From positions 1,860,001 through 1,924,000 of the forward strand of contig NZ_CP045929.1 of assembly GCF_009664835.1 (NCBI RefSeq): a DNA stretch of 64,000 nt, given 5' to 3'. The DNA is from Allosaccharopolyspora coralli (lineage in GTDB: Bacteria; Actinomycetota; Actinomycetes; Mycobacteriales; Pseudonocardiaceae). Below the pieces are notes generated by a model, which was not told where the DNA came from, ran no database searches, and was given only the letters and a program-made list of their open reading frames with translations. Of this stretch, positions 16,890 to 26,020 are shown piece by piece (position 1 is the first letter of the stretch; each line of letters opens with the position of its first letter). The position numbers and the translations under genes were made by a program.

Positions 16890-17009
16890 CACTGCTCCCT
16901 GACTCGCCACCGCTACACCGATCCTGTGTCCCCGATCACACACCCGGTCGGGGAGCCGTGCAAGGTCGACCAGCGGGAACCAACCGGAGGACGGTCCGCC
17001 GCGCCGGTG

Positions 17010-17044
17010 AAGTGGACTGGCCAGAAAGGCCACTAGTGGACCGG
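17010..17044 (+). promoter_or_regulatory. Tandem PdxR-like operators upstream of pdxS
   Basis: Two direct repeats, AAGTGGACTGG (17010-17020) and TAGTGGACCGG (17034-17044), lie 24 bp apart. They resemble the binding motif reported for the MocR-type activator PdxR in corynebacteria (AAAGTGG followed by CTA-like bases). A possible -10 element TAGTGT lies at 17066-17071. Tandem direct sites one to two helical turns apart just upstream of the promoter suit a MocR activator. The pdxR gene is not adjacent. Confidence 0.5.
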
Positions 17045-17167
17045 TCGAGAAGGCCGGTTCCCGCCTAGTGTCGAGGGCGATCCCGGATGCGTCGCGGGCA
17101 GCGACGCGTGTCCACCTCTGCCGCAGCCTGTAGGGGCGTGCGGCCACACCGAAACGGAAGGTCGAAC

Positions 17168-18070
17168 GTGACCAGCACGGACTCCGCCCACACCACCGGA
17201 ACCGACGGCGTCAAGCGCGGGATGGCCGAGATGCTCAAGGGCGGCGTGATCATGGACGTCGTCACCCCCGAGCAGGCCAAGATCGCCGAGGAGGCCGGCG
17301 CGGTCGCGGTGATGGCGCTGGAGCGGGTTCCCGCCGACATCCGCGTGCAGGGCGGCGTCGCCCGCATGTCCGACCCCGACATGATCGAGGGCATCGTCGA
17401 CGCCGTGTCCATCCCCGTGATGGCCAAGGCGCGCATCGGACACTTCACCGAGGCCCAGGTGCTCCAGTCGCTCGGTGTCGACTACATCGACGAGTCCGAG
17501 GTGCTCACTCCGGCCGACGAGGCGCACCACATCGACAAGTGGGCGTTCACTGTCCCGTTCGTCTGCGGTGCCACCAACCTCGGCGAGGCGCTCCGTCGGA
17601 TCTCCGAGGGTGCGGCGATGATCCGCTCCAAGGGCGAAGCGGGTACCGGCAACGTCGTCGAGGCCACCCGGCACATGCGTGACATCCGCGCCGAGATGCG
17701 CAAGCTCGCCACGCTCGACGACTCGGAACTGTTCGTCGCCGCCAAGGAACTGCGCGCTCCGGTCGAGGTGGTGCGGGAAGTCGCCCGTACCGGCAAGTTG
17801 CCCGTCGTGCTCTTCACCGCCGGTGGCATCGCCACTCCGGCAGATGCGGCGATGATGCGCGGACTCGGCGCCGAGGGTGTGTTCGTCGGCTCCGGCATCT
17901 TCAAGTCCGGCGACCCGCAGAAGCGCGCGGAAGCGATCGTGAAGGCCACCACGTTCTACGACGACCCGGATGTGATCGCGAAGGTCTCCCGCGGGCTCGG
18001 CGAGGCCATGGTGGGACGTCACGTCGAGGACCTGCCCGCCGATCAGCGCTACGCCCAGCGCGGTTGGTGA
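17168..18070 (+). CDS. pdxS: Pyridoxal 5'-phosphate synthase lyase subunit PdxS
   Basis: A 300-residue (beta/alpha)8 synthase subunit that condenses ribose 5-phosphate (or ribulose 5-phosphate), glyceraldehyde 3-phosphate and ammonia into PLP. Signatures: [29 protein letters not shown], the catalytic Lys in [10 protein letters not shown], and the phosphate site [12 protein letters not shown]...GVFVGSGIF. Ammonia would come from PdxT, encoded 2.3 kb downstream. I choose GTG 17168, which has GGAAGG about six bases upstream; the longer frame is arginine-rich and non-homologous. Putative PdxR operators lie upstream. Confidence 0.97.
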   Translation: MTSTDSAHTTGTDGVKRGMAEMLKGGVIMDVVTPEQAKIAEEAGAVAVMALERVPADIRVQGGVARMSDPDMIEGIVDAVSIPVMAKARIGHFTEAQVLQSLGVDYIDESEVLTPADEAHHIDKWAFTVPFVCGATNLGEALRRISEGAAMIRSKGEAGTGNVVEATRHMRDIRAEMRKLATLDDSELFVAAKELRAPVEVVREVARTGKLPVVLFTAGGIATPADAAMMRGLGAEGVFVGSGIFKSGDPQKRAEAIVKATTFYDDPDVIAKVSRGLGEAMVGRHVEDLPADQRYAQRGW

Positions 18071-18111
18071 TTCCGCTTCCCAGTCTGACCGTCCCGGACG
18101 CCCGACCCTGA

Positions 18112-18164
18112 GGTGCGAACGGCACTCTCGCCCCGTCTCATGAGGCGAGGGTGCCGTTCGCACC
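18112..18164. repeat. GC-rich hairpin repeat, family B, copy 2
   Basis: GGTGCGAACGGCAC (18112-18125) pairs perfectly with GTGCCGTTCGCACC (18151-18164), extended by CTCGCC/GGCGAG. It lies between pdxS and the VOC gene on the same strand, where it could stop pdxS transcription, though there is no U-run. Confidence 0.75.
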
Positions 18165-18181
18165 GTTGAGGGGAGGATCCG

Positions 18182-18574
18182 ATGAGCCATCAGCCGAGCG
18201 TGGTGGCGGTTCTTCGCTACCAGGACGCGAAGCAGGCTTTGGAGTTCCTGCACGACGCCTTCGGGTTCCAGCAGACGATGGTCGTGCCGGGGGAGGGGAA
18301 CACGATCGCGCACGCCGAGATGAGCTTCGGCAACGGGAAGGTCATGCTCGCTTCGGATTCATCGGAACCGGGTACGGGCGGCGCGGCGAACACCTATTCC
18401 GGGGTCTACGCCACGGTGACCGACCCCGACGAGCACTGTGCTCGCGCACGCACGGCGGGTGCGGAGATCACCATGGAGCCGACCGACATGGACTACGGGT
18501 CGCGTGAGTACGCGGCCCGCGATCTCGAGGGCCACCACTGGTACTTCGGTACCTATCAACCGTCGGTCTCGTAA
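18182..18574 (+). CDS. VOC (glyoxalase/bleomycin-resistance fold) protein
   Basis: 130 residues, a single VOC/PhnB-like domain of paired beta-alpha-beta-beta-beta units (VVAVLRYQDAKQALEFLHDAFGF at the start, YAARDLEGHHWYFGTY at the end). Members bind metals and act as dioxygenases, isomerases or antibiotic binders; no substrate can be inferred. A possible metal ligand is the His in GHHWYF. ATG 18182 has GGGAGG upstream. It starts about 17 bases after a family B hairpin and is probably its own transcription unit. Confidence 0.85.
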   Translation: MSHQPSVVAVLRYQDAKQALEFLHDAFGFQQTMVVPGEGNTIAHAEMSFGNGKVMLASDSSEPGTGGAANTYSGVYATVTDPDEHCARARTAGAEITMEPTDMDYGSREYAARDLEGHHWYFGTYQPSVS

Positions 18575-18632
18575 TCGCTGAGCTGAGAAGCCGTCTGTGG
18601 TGGTGGTCCTTACCGGCGTTGGAGCTTGCCGC

Positions 18633-19190
18633 TCAGACGTGTTCCATGACCAGGACGGCCTTCGTGTCGGCAGCGAGCGCTTCGTAGAGGTGCGGCCCGT
18701 CGGCGGCGAAGGACGCGTAGTCGCCCACGTCGAGGTCGAGCGGTGTCTCGGCCGGACCGACGCGCATGGCACCGGCGGTCACCACGACGTGTTCGATCGT
18801 GCCCGGCAGATGCCCGTCGGCGTGTCGGGCTTGGCCGGGATCCACGGTGAGCAGATGCAGGTCCCGGCGTGCCCCCGGTGGGCATGCGGAGAGCATCGCG
18901 GCGGCGAACGGTGAGGTCTCGGAGCGCACGAGGGGCGCGTGTCCGGCTCGGATGACTGTGAGCCGTGGTTGGGGCGGGTCGACGAGACGACTGAACGGGA
19001 CGCCCAACGCGACCCCGAGTGCCCAGAGTGTCTCCACGCTCGGGTTGCCTGCCCCGGACTCCAGTTGCGACAACGTCGACTTCGCGACGCCGGCGCGTTT
19101 GGCGAGTTCGGTGAGGGAGAGCCCCGCGCGGGCGCGTTCGCGCCGGAGCGAGGCTGCGATGGTCTCCAACGGAGGTGATGCGTCGCTCAT
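18633..19190 (-). CDS. XRE-family regulator with C-terminal cupin domain
   Basis: About 185 residues. Residues 10-68 form an XRE helix-turn-helix (LSLTELAKRAGVAKSTLSQLESG), and residues 100-185 form a cupin (PGQARHADGHLPGTIEHVVVTAGAMRVG) likely to bind a small ligand. Such regulators usually control the adjacent divergent gene; here that is azlC, a candidate branched-chain amino acid exporter. A perfect palindrome at 19216-19235 in the shared intergenic region is the likely operator. I use ATG 19190; an upstream in-frame start would run through the operator. Confidence 0.9.
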   Translation of the reverse strand: MSDASPPLETIAASLRRERARAGLSLTELAKRAGVAKSTLSQLESGAGNPSVETLWALGVALGVPFSRLVDPPQPRLTVIRAGHAPLVRSETSPFAAAMLSACPPGARRDLHLLTVDPGQARHADGHLPGTIEHVVVTAGAMRVGPAETPLDLDVGDYASFAADGPHLYEALAADTKAVLVMEHV

Positions 19191-19215
19191 ACCCACTGTT
19201 CGATCTGCCGTCGTT

Positions 19216-19235
19216 TTGTTCGTCTTGACGAACAA
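19216..19235. promoter_or_regulatory. Palindromic operator between XRE-cupin regulator and azlC
   Basis: TTGTTCGTC and GACGAACAA form a perfect 9-bp inverted repeat around a TT spacer. It lies 26 bases before both divergent starts, in a 71-base gap, so one bound dimer could repress both genes. Another CGAAC half site precedes the azlC ATG. Confidence 0.65.
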
Positions 19236-19261
19236 GTGTCCCAGTGGGCAGTATAACGAAC

Positions 19262-19996
19262 ATGGGTTCGGCAGGGCGAACGGACGCGAGGGCGCAACGG
19301 ACGTCCGACGCGCAGTGGCGGGCGGCGTTGCACCGCAACGTGTTCTGGTTGTGCAGCGCGCTCGCCATCGTCGGAGCCTCCCTCGGCGCGATCGCGGTCA
19401 CCCAGGGAGTCCCGATCTGGCTGGTCACGCTCATGGGGGTCGTCGTGTTCGCCGGCGGCTCGGAGTTCATGGCGATCGGGCTCATGACCGCTGGTGCCGC
19501 CCCCGCGACCGCCGTACTCGGCGGACTCATGCTCAACGCCCGGCATCTGCCCTTCGGGTTCGCCGTCGGTGAGGCCACCGGCTCGCGCTGGTGGTCGCGG
19601 ATGATCGGCGCCCACCTGATGATCGACGAGGCGGTGGCTTTCGCGCTGGCCGAACAGGAGCCGCAGCGCCGTCGACGCGCGTACTGGACGTCCGGGGCGG
19701 CGCTGTTCTGCACGTGGGCGCCCTCGATCTTCGTCGGTGGCCTGCTCGGTCAGTGGGTGGGCGACCCCGAGGTGCTGGGGTTGGATGCCGCGTTGCCCGC
19801 CGCGCTGTTCGCGCTGATCACGCCGTCACTGCGCGACAACCCGACGCTGCGGGCGGTGGCGCTCGGCGCCGTGCTCGCCGTGGCCACCACGCCGGTGCTG
19901 CCGGAGGGCCTACCGATTCTCGTCGCGGTGCTCGCCGTCGCCCTAGCGTTGCCGCTGCCGTGGGAGCGCGACCGAAACGGAGGTGTCCCCGCGTGA
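19262..19996 (+). CDS. azlC: AzlC family branched-chain amino acid permease subunit
   Basis: About 244 residues with several membrane helices, including LCSALAIVGASLGAIAVTQG and ITPSLRDNPTLRAVALGAVL. It matches the large subunit of AzlCD-type exporters (related to BrnF), which export branched-chain amino acids or analogues. The LNARHLPFGFAVGEA motif is typical of the family. The small AzlD subunit follows with a four-base overlap. ATG 19262 is used. It is divergent from an XRE-cupin gene that probably regulates it. Confidence 0.9.
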   Translation: MGSAGRTDARAQRTSDAQWRAALHRNVFWLCSALAIVGASLGAIAVTQGVPIWLVTLMGVVVFAGGSEFMAIGLMTAGAAPATAVLGGLMLNARHLPFGFAVGEATGSRWWSRMIGAHLMIDEAVAFALAEQEPQRRRRAYWTSGAALFCTWAPSIFVGGLLGQWVGDPEVLGLDAALPAALFALITPSLRDNPTLRAVALGAVLAVATTPVLPEGLPILVAVLAVALALPLPWERDRNGGVPA

Positions 19997-20301
19997 CAGT
20001 GCAGGTCGTCTTGCTGCTCGGGCTCGGAACCTACGCACTGCGTCTGCTCGGGCCGCTGCTCAAAGGGCGTATCCGGTTCTCGGACGAGGCCGAGCGGCTC
20101 ATGTCGGTCGCGGCGATGGTGCTGCTCGGAGCGTTCGTGGCCACCAGCGCGGTGATCGAGGACGGAGGGTTCGCTGGCGTCGCCAGGTTCGCCGGAGTCG
20201 CCGTCGGCGGGCTCCTCGCCTGGTTCCGGGCTCCGTTCGTCGTCGTGGTCGTGGCAGCGGCGGGAATCACGGCAGCGGTGCGCGCGTTGGGCGTGGCGTG
20301 A
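19993..20301 (+). CDS. azlD: AzlD domain protein (small permease subunit)
   Basis: A 102-residue membrane protein with about three to four helices and the TYALRLLG motif typical of AzlD. It partners AzlC; BrnFE in corynebacteria exports isoleucine, leucine, valine and methionine. The GTG at 19993 overlaps the azlC stop codon, indicating coupled translation in a two-gene operon. Confidence 0.88.
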   Translation: MTVQVVLLLGLGTYALRLLGPLLKGRIRFSDEAERLMSVAAMVLLGAFVATSAVIEDGGFAGVARFAGVAVGGLLAWFRAPFVVVVVAAAGITAAVRALGVA

Positions 20302-20359
20302 CCGGCCGGGACGCGCCCAGTCGTCCCGCCGGACCCGTGCCTTTGGGAGAATCGAGGTC

Positions 20360-21010
20360 GTGTCCAACGCTCAACCGGTGATCGGTGTCCTCGCCCTGCA
20401 GGGCGGTGTGGCCGAGCACCTCTCGGCACTCGAACGCAGCGGCGCGCACGCGCGGCCGGTCCGCAGGCCTGAGGAACTCGACGCCGTGCACGGCCTCGTG
20501 CTGCCCGGCGGGGAGTCGACGGCGATGACGCGGCTGCTCACGACGTTCGAGATGGCCGAGCCGCTCCGCTGCCGACTGCGGTCCGGGATGCCGGTGTACG
20601 GGTCCTGCGCGGGGATGGTGCTGCTGGCGACGAGCGTGCTGGACGACGACGGCTCCGCCTCGCCCGCGGTGAGCCCGTTCGGCGCGCTCGACGTGGTGGT
20701 GCGGCGCAATGCCTTCGGCAGGCAGACCGAGTCGTTCGAGGACGACCTCGACGTCGCCGGTATCGACGGCGGACCGGTGCATGCGGTCTTCATCCGCGCG
20801 CCATGGGTGGACAAGGTCGGCGCGGACGTGGAGGTCCTCGCGAGGTCCCGGCCGCCGACCGCGGCGGAGGTCACAGCGAGCGAGGACGGTCTCGGTAGGA
20901 TCGTCGCGGTCCGGCAGGGGCCGGTGCTGGCGACCTCCTTCCACCCGGAACTGGTCCAGGGCGACGAGCGCGTCCATCGCCATTTCGTGGAGACGGTCCG
21001 CGCGGGGTGA
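20360..21010 (+). CDS. pdxT: Pyridoxal 5'-phosphate synthase glutaminase subunit PdxT
   Basis: 216 residues, class I glutamine amidotransferase supplying ammonia to PdxS. Motifs: [23 protein letters not shown], the nucleophile Cys in [10 protein letters not shown] (about residue 80), and the His-Glu pair in TSFHPELVQ near the C-terminus. It is separated from pdxS by the VOC and AzlCD modules, though in mycobacteria one gene also intervenes. GTG 20360 has GAGG upstream. The yebC gene follows about 105 bases later, as in many actinobacteria. Confidence 0.96.
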   Translation: MSNAQPVIGVLALQGGVAEHLSALERSGAHARPVRRPEELDAVHGLVLPGGESTAMTRLLTTFEMAEPLRCRLRSGMPVYGSCAGMVLLATSVLDDDGSASPAVSPFGALDVVVRRNAFGRQTESFEDDLDVAGIDGGPVHAVFIRAPWVDKVGADVEVLARSRPPTAAEVTASEDGLGRIVAVRQGPVLATSFHPELVQGDERVHRHFVETVRAG

Positions 21011-21115
21011 GCGATCTGCCACCGGCGGGAAGCCGGTGCGGACACGAACCGGCGCGACGGACGAAGACGGACGGCGCCGCCGCGACGCGGCGCGATCGGA
21101 CAAGACGGAGGAAAG

Positions 21116-21865
21116 ATGAGCGGCCACTCCAAGTGGGCGACCACCAAGCACAAAAAGGCCGCCGTGGACGCCAAGCGTGGGAAGCTTTTCGCAAAGCTGG
21201 TCAAGAACATCGAGGTCGCGGCCCGAACCGGAGGGGGAGAGCCGGAGGCCAATCCCACGCTGTTCGACGCGATGCAGAAGGCACGCAAGAACTCCGTACC
21301 GCAGGACAACATCGAGCGGGCGCGTAAGCGGGGTGCCGGCGAGGAAGCCGGCGGCGCCGAGTGGCAGACGATCATGTACGAGGGGTATGGGCCGAGCGGC
21401 GTGGCCGTGCTCATCGAGTGCCTGACCGACAACCGCAACCGCGCGGCGGGCGACGTTCGGACGGCGATGACCCGCAACGGCGGCTCGATGGCCGATGCGG
21501 GGTCGGTGTCGTACCTGTTCTCGCGCCGGGGCGTGGTCCTGTTGCCCAAGGCGGGACTGTCCGAGGACGACGTGCTCGCCGCGGTCCTGGAGGCCGGGGC
21601 CGACGAGGTCAACGACCTCGGCGAGAGTTACGAGATCCTTTCCGAGCCGAGCGATGTGGTCGACGTCCGCAAGGCGTTGCAGGCCGAGGGCATCGAGTAC
21701 GACTCGGCGGAGATGAACTTCCTGCCGTCGGTGCAGGTCCCGGTCGACGCCGAGGCCGCACGGAAGCTGTTCAAGATCGTCGACGCGCTCGAGGACTGCG
21801 ACGACGTGCAGAACGTGTATTTCAACGCCGACATCTCGGACGACGTCATGGCCGAGGTCGGGTGA
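21116..21865 (+). CDS. YebC/PmpR family protein
   Basis: 249 residues. [23 protein letters not shown] is the invariant family start, followed by [24 protein letters not shown] and [22 protein letters not shown]. The family was annotated as transcriptional regulators and has more recently been linked to relief of ribosome stalling. Location upstream of ruvCAB is conserved across bacteria. ATG 21116 has GGAGGAAAG just upstream. Full length. Confidence 0.95.
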   Translation: MSGHSKWATTKHKKAAVDAKRGKLFAKLVKNIEVAARTGGGEPEANPTLFDAMQKARKNSVPQDNIERARKRGAGEEAGGAEWQTIMYEGYGPSGVAVLIECLTDNRNRAAGDVRTAMTRNGGSMADAGSVSYLFSRRGVVLLPKAGLSEDDVLAAVLEAGADEVNDLGESYEILSEPSDVVDVRKALQAEGIEYDSAEMNFLPSVQVPVDAEAARKLFKIVDALEDCDDVQNVYFNADISDDVMAEVG

Positions 21866-21896
21866 CACACTCAGAGTGCATTGGGAACTGGCTTGT

Positions 21897-21986
21897 GTGC
21901 CCGTAGGGCACGGTCATACGTGATCAGCCGCAGCGCGAACTGGGGCGGCGGTACCGGACCACCCACCCAAGTTCCAAAACGCCCTC
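21897..21986 (-). repeat. Intergenic modular repeat, family A, copy 5 (weak)
   Basis: On the minus strand this reads GGGTGGGTGGTCCGGTACCG and, further on, TTCGCGCTGCGGCTGATC. The first resembles copy 4 (GTGGTCCGGTACCACC) and the second the CGCTGCGGGATCG word of copies 2 and 8. Similarity is patchy, so membership is tentative. Confidence 0.3.
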
Positions 21987-21995
21987 TCAGTGATC

Positions 21996-22050
21996 CGGTG
22001 CGAGCGGCACTTTCGCCTCACGGGACGAGGCGAGAGTGCCGTTCGCACCG
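21996..22050. repeat. GC-rich hairpin repeat, family B, copy 3a
   Basis: CGGTGCGAGCGGCACTTTCGCC at the left pairs with GGCGAGAGTGCCGTTCGCACCG at the right (one G/T wobble and one mismatch) around a short loop. It is in the 350-base gap between yebC and the DUF4262 gene. The neighbouring copy 3b follows at 22060. Confidence 0.7.
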
Positions 22051-22059
22051 AACAGCGGG

Positions 22060-22112
22060 TGAGGTGAACGGACCGTTCGCCCCACCGGACGAGGCGAGAG
22101 TGCCGCTCGCCT
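22060..22112. repeat. GC-rich hairpin repeat, family B, copy 3b (degenerate)
   Basis: A diverged second copy: GAGGTGAACGG at the left and GAGTGCCGCTCGCCT at the right pair imperfectly. The tandem arrangement matches the pair at 5465/5529. Confidence 0.55.
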
Positions 22113-22216
22113 GTTCGAGACACGGTCGGTTGAACCCGCAGTCGGACACCGTCGGGTGAACCGATGTGCGCGGGCCGCTCGGGCGGCTCGCGGAGTCCTG
22201 TGCCGAAGGGATCGCG

Positions 22217-22720
22217 ATGGCCTCGATCGACGAGGACGAGCGGCTGCGCCGCTGGATGATCAACACCGCGGACGAGCACGGTGCCGCCGTGATGCACGTG
22301 CGAGCCGGAGACCAGGAGGCGGCGTACGCGTTCACGGTCGGCGCCTGGCGGCGGTTCGGCAAGCCCGAGGCGGTGGTGATCGGCCTGCCGCGCGAGGTCG
22401 CGCACGCGGTGCTCAACACCTACGTGCGTCGCGCGTCGTCGGGGGAACGGTTCAAGCCGGGCGGGACCTACGACGGATTCCTGCAGGGCTGCCCGATGAC
22501 GGTGGAACGGATCGCCAAGCAGCACTACGCGCAGTTCCTGGGCAGCGCGTTCCTGGTCTACCGCGACGACGACTTCCCGGCGGTGCAGTTGATCGCCGCG
22601 ACGCCGCAGGGCGCGTTCCCGTGGCACGAGGACGCGCCGCGCGGGTTCGCCGAGTACCAGCCTGTGCTCACGGTCAGCGGGGTTCCGGAAAGCTGGACGC
22701 CGGGCGCGAACGGTCCCTGA
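22217..22720 (+). CDS. DUF4262 domain protein
   Basis: About 167 residues. The stretch [22 protein letters not shown] and the later ERFKPGG and [17 protein letters not shown] are typical of DUF4262, a family with no known activity. No signal peptide or membrane helix is seen. I choose ATG 22217, six bases after AAGGG; a GTG at 22166 in frame lacks such a site. It lies between yebC and ruvC and is bounded by repeats upstream. Confidence 0.75.
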   Translation: MASIDEDERLRRWMINTADEHGAAVMHVRAGDQEAAYAFTVGAWRRFGKPEAVVIGLPREVAHAVLNTYVRRASSGERFKPGGTYDGFLQGCPMTVERIAKQHYAQFLGSAFLVYRDDDFPAVQLIAATPQGAFPWHEDAPRGFAEYQPVLTVSGVPESWTPGANGP

Positions 22721-22781
22721 CCGGTTCCGCCGACGGTGCGCGTGTCGGGGTTCCGGCGACGGGGTGATCACCCGGTACAGT

Positions 22782-22797
22782 TCGAACGGATGTTCAC
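22782..22797 (+). promoter_or_regulatory. LexA (SOS) box upstream of ruvCAB
   Basis: TCGAACGGATGTTCAC matches the actinobacterial LexA box TCGAAC-N4-GTTCGA at 10 of 12 conserved positions. It lies 36 bases before the ruvC start. ruvC is a known member of the mycobacterial SOS regulon, which supports the call. Confidence 0.7.
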
Positions 22798-22832
22798 CCG
22801 AGTCCTTCGGGCTCAGAAGCGGGGAGTGCGGC

Positions 22833-23435
22833 GTGCGTGTGCTGGGAGTCGACCCCGGGCTGACCCGGTGCGGGATCGGCGTGGTCGACGGTGAGCGTGG
22901 TCGTCGCGCCCGCTGTGTCGAGGTCGGTGTCGTCCGGACCCCGGCCGAGACGGAATTGCCACGGCGCCTGCAGGTGGTGGGCGAGGAGGTCGAGCGCTGG
23001 CTCGACCGGCATCGTCCGGAGGTCGTGGCCGTCGAGCGGGTGTTCAGTCAGCACAACGTCAGCACGGTGATGGGCACCGCGCAGGTCTCGGGCGTGGTGG
23101 CGTTGCTCGCTGCGCAGCGTGACGTGCCGGTCGCGTTCCACACGCCGAGCGAGGTCAAGGCGGCGATCAGTGGCTCGGGGCGCGCCGACAAGAAGCAGGT
23201 GGCGGCCATGGTCACGAAGATCCTCGGCTTGGACACGCCGCCGAAACCGGCGGACGCGGCCGACGCGCTCGCGCTCGCGGTCTGCCACGTGTGGCGTGGT
23301 CCGATGCTCGCGCGGATCGCCGAGGCTCAGACGCGAGCGGAGGCGCTGGCGAAGAACCATCGGAACCGGCTGCAGGAGGCGTCGCGGGCAGCGCGCCGGT
23401 CGGGCGAGAAGCCGTCGAAAGGACACAGGCGATGA
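22833..23435 (+). CDS. ruvC: Holliday junction resolvase RuvC
   Basis: 200 residues, the endonuclease that cuts Holliday junctions in complex with RuvAB. The acidic active site is present: Asp in [12 protein letters not shown], Glu in VVAVERVF near residue 70, and the Asp pair in [14 protein letters not shown] near residue 145. GTG 22833 is chosen because the family begins [15 protein letters not shown] lies just upstream. It is the first gene of ruvCAB, with four-base overlaps between genes and a LexA box upstream. The C-terminal tail beyond about residue 170 is basic and of variable length in actinobacteria. Confidence 0.96.
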   Translation: MRVLGVDPGLTRCGIGVVDGERGRRARCVEVGVVRTPAETELPRRLQVVGEEVERWLDRHRPEVVAVERVFSQHNVSTVMGTAQVSGVVALLAAQRDVPVAFHTPSEVKAAISGSGRADKKQVAAMVTKILGLDTPPKPADAADALALAVCHVWRGPMLARIAEAQTRAEALAKNHRNRLQEASRAARRSGEKPSKGHRR

Positions 23436-24031
23436 TCTCCTCCGTGCGGGGACCGGTGTTGTCGGTGGGCTTGGACCACGCGGTCGTCGAGGTCGGCGGC
23501 GTGGGGCTCGCCGTGTACGCGACGCCGGCGACGTTGGCCTCGTTGCGGCGCGGTGAGCAGGCCGCGCTGTCGACGGCGCTGGTCGTCCGGGAAGACTCCC
23601 TCACGCTGTACGGCTTCGCCGACGCGGAGGCGTGCGAGCTGTTCGGCCTGTTGCAGACGGTGTCCGGAGTGGGACCGCGGCTCGCGTTGGCGACGCTGGC
23701 GGTGCTCGACCCGGACCAGCTCTGCGGCGCGATCGGGGACGGCAACATCACCACTCTCACGCAGGTGCCCGGTGTGGGGAAGAAGAGCGCCGAACGTCTC
23801 GTGCTCGAACTGCGGGACAAGGTCGCCGCGTTCGCCGGGCCTTCGGCGACCCTTCAGCAGTCCGCGGGCGACGGCCGGGTGCGCACGGAGGTTGCCGAAG
23901 CGCTCGTGGGTCTCGGTTTCACCGCGAAACAGGCCGAGCAGAGCGTCGAGAAGGTGCTCGCCGCCAACGGTGCCGAGGCCGACACCTCCGCCGTGCTGCG
24001 CAAGGCGCTCGCGGTGCTGGGGCCGAAATGA
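23432..24031 (+). CDS. ruvA: Holliday junction branch migration protein RuvA
   Basis: 199 residues. An OB-fold N-terminus ([25 protein letters not shown]), two helix-hairpin-helix motifs ([39 protein letters not shown]), and the C-terminal domain III ([23 protein letters not shown]) that contacts RuvB. The tetramer binds the junction and loads RuvB. Its ATG overlaps the ruvC stop by four bases. Confidence 0.96.
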   Translation: MISSVRGPVLSVGLDHAVVEVGGVGLAVYATPATLASLRRGEQAALSTALVVREDSLTLYGFADAEACELFGLLQTVSGVGPRLALATLAVLDPDQLCGAIGDGNITTLTQVPGVGKKSAERLVLELRDKVAAFAGPSATLQQSAGDGRVRTEVAEALVGLGFTAKQAEQSVEKVLAANGAEADTSAVLRKALAVLGPK

Positions 24032-25128
24032 GCGAGCCCGAGGAGCTGGACCCGACGTGGTCGGTGCACTCGTCGAACGGGCAGGTCGAACCGAACCGGG
24101 ATCTCTCGGCGCGGGAGGCGTCGGCGGAGCACGACGTCGAGCGCAGCCTGCGCCCGCGCGAGCTCGAGGAGTTCGTCGGGCAACCGCGCGTACGCGAGCA
24201 GCTGCAACTCGTGCTGCGGGGCGCGCTCAACCGCGGCGACCAGCCGGACCACGTGTTGTTCTCGGGGCCGCCGGGACTGGGCAAGACGAGCCTCGCGATG
24301 ATCATCGCCGCCGAGCTCGGCGCCGCGATCCGGGTCACGTCGGGCCCGGCGTTGGAACGGCCGGGGGACCTCGCAGCGATGCTGTCGAACCTCACCGAGG
24401 GCGACGTGCTGTTCATCGACGAGATCCATCGCATCGCCAGGCCGGCCGAGGAGATGCTCTATCTGGCGATGGAGGACTTCCGGGTCGACGTGGTCGTCGG
24501 CAAGGGGCCGGGAGCGACCAGCATCCCGTTGGAGATCGCACCGTTCACACTGGTCGGTGCGACGACGCGGTCGGGGGCGTTGACCGGACCGCTGCGCGAC
24601 CGGTTCGGTTTCACCGCGCACATGGAGTTCTACTCGCCCTCCGAGCTGGAGCTGGTGCTGCGCCGCTCGTCGGAGATTCTGGGTGTGGATCTCCGCGAGG
24701 ACGGCGCGCGCGAGATCGCCCGCCGTTCGCGGGGGACCCCTCGGATCGCCAACCGGCTGCTGCGCCGGGTCCGAGATTTCGCCGAGGTACGGGCCGACGG
24801 AGCGGTGACGGTCGAGGTCGCGCGAGCGGCGCTGGAGGTCTACGACGTGGACGAGTACGGGCTGGACCGGCTGGACCGTGCGGTGCTCGCGGCGCTGGTG
24901 AAGTCCTTCCACGGCGGACCTGTCGGAATCTCCACCCTGGCCGTGGCCGTCGGTGAGGAGTCGACGACCGTCGAGGAAGTGTGCGAGCCGTATCTGGTGC
25001 GCGCAGGCATGATCGCCCGGACGCCGCGTGGCCGGGTGGCGACGGCTGCCGCGTGGCAGCACGTGGGGGTGACTCCGCCGCCGCACGCTCCCGGCGAACA
25101 ATTGCCCGGTTTGTTCGATGCGGAGTGA
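24028..25128 (+). CDS. ruvB: Holliday junction branch migration ATPase RuvB
   Basis: 366 residues, AAA+ motor of branch migration. [18 protein letters not shown] begins the ATPase domain, with Walker [13 protein letters not shown] near residue 92, Walker [10 protein letters not shown], sensor 1 [11 protein letters not shown] and arginine-finger region LRDRFGF. The winged-helix C-terminus carries [13 protein letters not shown]. The N-terminal extension of about 40 residues is usual for actinobacteria. Start overlaps the ruvA stop. Confidence 0.97.
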   Translation: MSEPEELDPTWSVHSSNGQVEPNRDLSAREASAEHDVERSLRPRELEEFVGQPRVREQLQLVLRGALNRGDQPDHVLFSGPPGLGKTSLAMIIAAELGAAIRVTSGPALERPGDLAAMLSNLTEGDVLFIDEIHRIARPAEEMLYLAMEDFRVDVVVGKGPGATSIPLEIAPFTLVGATTRSGALTGPLRDRFGFTAHMEFYSPSELELVLRRSSEILGVDLREDGAREIARRSRGTPRIANRLLRRVRDFAEVRADGAVTVEVARAALEVYDVDEYGLDRLDRAVLAALVKSFHGGPVGISTLAVAVGEESTTVEEVCEPYLVRAGMIARTPRGRVATAAAWQHVGVTPPPHAPGEQLPGLFDAE

Positions 25129-25257
25129 CCCGGAGTAGGGTGCGCGCCACCGCCGGTGGGACTGGCACACTGGTACCGGACATCCGAACAATCCGGGCGC
25201 GCGGTTCGAGGACCGTGCCCACGAGGCCGTCCCCCGGCGCCCGCCGAACGGAGCACG

Positions 25258-25647
25258 ATGGAATCCCTAATTTTCCCGCTGTTGATCGCGCTGCTCGCCG
25301 TGCCGCTGTTCCTGCAGGCACGCAAGCAGAAGAGGGCGATGCAGGAACAGCAGAAGCTGCAGAACTCGCTGGCCACCGGCGACCGGGTCATGACGACCTC
25401 GGGTCTGTTCGGCACCATCGTCGGCACCACCGACGACAGCATCGAGCTGGAGATCGCTCCGAACCTGGTGACCACCTGGGTGCGGGCCGCGATCCGCGAG
25501 AAGGTCGAGACCGAATCCGCCGACTCCGTGGCCGCTGACTCCGAGGTCGACGTTGCCTCGGACGGCGAGCTGACCCCGGCGACCGAGGTCAAGTCCGACG
25601 AGTCGCAGGGTGAGGTCGCGACCCCGATCGAGCAGCAGAAGAACTGA
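25258..25647 (+). CDS. yajC: Preprotein translocase subunit YajC
   Basis: 129 residues. One N-terminal membrane helix (LIFPLLIALLAVPLFLQARKQKR) is followed by a cytoplasmic YajC domain (LATGDRVMTTSGLFGTIVG). The acidic, low-complexity tail after residue 90 is common in actinobacteria. It is an accessory subunit of the SecDF-YajC complex. secD and secF follow but are separated by a repeat of about 370 bases, wider than in mycobacteria. ATG 25258 follows a weak purine site. Confidence 0.92.
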   Translation: MESLIFPLLIALLAVPLFLQARKQKRAMQEQQKLQNSLATGDRVMTTSGLFGTIVGTTDDSIELEIAPNLVTTWVRAAIREKVETESADSVAADSEVDVASDGELTPATEVKSDESQGEVATPIEQQKN

Positions 25648-25711
25648 CACTTTCGCGGGTGGTGTGAGCGCGGTCGGCCGGACATGCTTCGGCCGATCCC
25701 GCCGCTCCGGT

Positions 25712-25872
25712 GCGTAGAGGGTGTGCGGGTTGGTGTGCGTGGGTGGTTCGGTCGCGGAACCTCGCCTGGCGGCTGGCTGTGGAATCGTCGACATCAGGCA
25801 GCACGCCTGCTGTCCTCAGGGACTGTCGGCGCGATGTGCCTGACCACAGCATCAATCCGCGCGGCCCTGTAG
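25712..25872 (+). repeat. Intergenic modular repeat, family A, copy 6
   Basis: Contains in order the flank module GTGCGGGTTGGTGTGCGTGG, the short hairpin GGTTCGG/CGGAACC, CTGTGGAATCGTCGAC, CTGCTGTCCTC, and the terminal module GTGTGCCTGACCACAGCATC. The order equals that of copy 8 (49738-49955). It fills much of the 373-base gap between yajC and secD. Nothing else coding is seen in that gap. Confidence 0.6.
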
Positions 25873-26020
25873 CGCCGTCGGCCACCGTGGCCACCCGTGC
25901 GGCAGGATCGCACACCGTGCCTGCCACACTGGTGGGTGCACAGTCGCCGTGACCGTCGTGCACGGGCCGTGATCGCCCGTTGCTGACTCCGGCACGAACC
26001 TGGTACAGGAACGGACGATC

